Shown one piece after another: positions 6,677 through 7,329 of a stretch of DNA of 7,329 nucleotides (within the stretch, counting starts at the first letter, position 1; the number at the start of each line of letters is the position of its first letter). The notes under the pieces were generated by a model that was not told where the DNA came from, did no database searches, and saw only the letters and a list, made by a program, of their open reading frames with translations. Origin of the DNA: Planctomycetaceae bacterium (GTDB taxonomy: Bacteria; Planctomycetota; Phycisphaerae; Phycisphaerales; SM1A02); assembly GCA_947459855.1 (NCBI GenBank), contig CANHFL010000043.1, positions 1-7,329 on the forward strand, read 5' to 3'. The translations under genes were made by a program, and so were the position numbers.

Positions 6677-6685
6677 TCCACACCC

Positions 6686-6710
6686 GGACCGCGGCATCGC
6701 GCCGTGGGCC
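6686..6710 (+). promoter_or_regulatory. Hairpin at the predicted 5' end of the sulfotransferase mRNA
   Basis: GGACCGCGGC (6686-6695) pairs with GCCGTGGGCC (6701-6710) around the loop ATCGC, with one G-U pair and one A-G mismatch. It begins about 3 nt after the transcription start predicted from TAGGAT, so it would cap the 5' end of the message. No U tract follows (CTCGCG), so it is a poor intrinsic terminator for rnr. It also covers an alternative in-frame GTG at 6704. Confidence 0.45.
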
Positions 6711-6733
6711 CTCGCGTCGCTCCCCTGCCGCCA

Positions 6734-7329
6734 GTGAAATTCATCGTCGCCTCCTATCCACGCAGCGGAAACCACCTGGTTCGTGGCATCCTGGAGTTCG
6801 GATTTCGGCGTCCGACGCTGGGACCACCGGCACTCCTCATGCGGGACGGGCCCATCGCCGATCGTCCGCCGAACGTGGCCAAGCGGGTGATCGCGATCGA
6901 GGACCGCGAGCCGATCGGGCTCAAGGCGCACTACCTGCACCACGTGCTGGCGCATCAGCGGAGGTTCCCCGACGCCACCGGCGTGCTGCTCGTGACCCGC
7001 AACCCGGGCGAGGCGATCACCTCGCAGCTGCTGCGGCGCTTCTCGCGCTCGCCATGGCTGACCGAGCGCCGGCTGCGCCTGGGCGTCGAGCGCAACGCCA
7101 GCGACTACCTGGGCCTGCTGTTCCTGCACCAGGCGTGGCCCGCCGATCGGCGATGGAACCTCGAGTTCGAGCGACTGGTCGACCCCACGGGATCGCTGGA
7201 CTACGTGAACGCATTCCTGGCCGACATCGGTGCCCCCCACCGCCTGGACGCCGAGCAGTGGGCGAGCCTGCGGCAGGTGACGAAGGAAAGCCAGAGCTCG
7301 CTGGGCGGCCTGGGCGCACGCCGCAGGCC
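6734..7329 (+). CDS. PAPS-dependent sulfotransferase-like protein, N-terminal part (3' end outside window)
   Basis: The frame is open from after TAG 6671-6673 to the right edge. From GTG 6734 it gives 198 residues without a stop. Sulfotransferase-fold motifs are visible. The 5'-phosphosulfate loop is SYPRSGNHLVR (7-17). GLKAHYLHH (62-70) matches the K-x-H motif whose His (H66) is the usual general base. The 3'-phosphate motif TRNPGEAITSQL (88-99) has R89 and S97 in the canonical Arg and Ser positions. The enzyme would transfer sulfate from PAPS to an unknown hydroxyl or amine acceptor, such as a glycan, lipid or small molecule. I cannot tell the acceptor. No Shine-Dalgarno site precedes GTG 6734. 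An in-frame GTG at 6704 would add 10 Pro-rich residues, but starting at 6734 puts strand 1 (KFIVASYP) at the N terminus as is typical. The early codons include TAT, TTT, GTT and CGT, so the codon bias is weaker than in the chaperone genes. Confidence 0.8.
   Translation, partial: MKFIVASYPRSGNHLVRGILEFGFRRPTLGPPALLMRDGPIADRPPNVAKRVIAIEDREPIGLKAHYLHHVLAHQRRFPDATGVLLVTRNPGEAITSQLLRRFSRSPWLTERRLRLGVERNASDYLGLLFLHQAWPADRRWNLEFERLVDPTGSLDYVNAFLADIGAPHRLDAEQWASLRQVTKESQSSLGGLGARRR

Noticed and set aside
3771..6683. A 970-codon open frame on the minus strand across fmdB and rnr
   Set aside because: Antisense frames stay open in GC-rich genes because stop codons are rare there. The translation is low-complexity Ala/Arg/Val/Leu/Asp with no domain, and it lies opposite a well-supported RNase R.
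5963..7240. A 425-codon minus-strand frame opposite the rnr end and the sulfotransferase gene
   Set aside because: The translation lacks any recognisable domain, while the + strand shows intact PAPS-binding motifs and the conserved RNase R C-terminal region.

Overview
This window is very GC-rich (roughly 70% by eye) and almost fully coding. All genes lie on the + strand. It is a bacterial housekeeping and protein-quality-control region. In order it holds the 3' end of groES, a complete groEL, dnaJ, grpE, a small FmdB-type zinc-ribbon gene, a complete rnr (ribonuclease R), and the 5' part of a PAPS-dependent sulfotransferase-like gene that runs off the right edge. No intergenic gap exceeds about 95 bp. 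I see no RNA gene, mobile element, CRISPR array or credible minus-strand gene.

Layout: groES-groEL (1-1796) is a normal GroESL pair with a GC-only hairpin in the 58-bp gap. A strong terminator-like hairpin (1812-1865) follows groEL and partly separates it from dnaJ (GTG start at 1891). grpE (3114-3725) follows dnaJ, and no dnaK is present between or beside them in the window. fmdB-like (3763-4197) follows grpE closely. rnr (4227-6659) and the sulfotransferase-like gene (from 6734) come next.

Regulation: the trinucleotide TAG occurs only three times on the + strand of the window. All three are intergenic, and all are in the hexamer TAGG[C/A]T, just upstream of grpE, rnr and the sulfotransferase gene. 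I read these as -10 promoter elements. The one before rnr places the predicted transcription start exactly on the GTG start codon, which implies a leaderless rnr mRNA. The region is therefore probably several transcription units: groESL with attenuated read-through into dnaJ, grpE-fmdB, rnr, and the sulfotransferase gene.

Organism: the extreme GC content, the grouping of groESL with dnaJ-grpE without dnaK, a GroEL without a GGM tail, and a sulfotransferase neighbour would fit a high-GC Planctomycetota-like lineage. This is a low-confidence guess. Another high-GC, deep-branching phylum is possible.

How the genes fit together: GroES/GroEL fold proteins in a closed chamber. DnaJ and GrpE are the co-chaperone and nucleotide-exchange factor for a DnaK encoded elsewhere. 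RNase R degrades structured RNA and takes part in RNA quality control under stress in well-studied bacteria. The FmdB-like protein and the sulfotransferase have no evident mechanistic link to the chaperones. I found no clear sign of a new multi-gene system; the interest lies in the regulatory signals and in variant features of known proteins.
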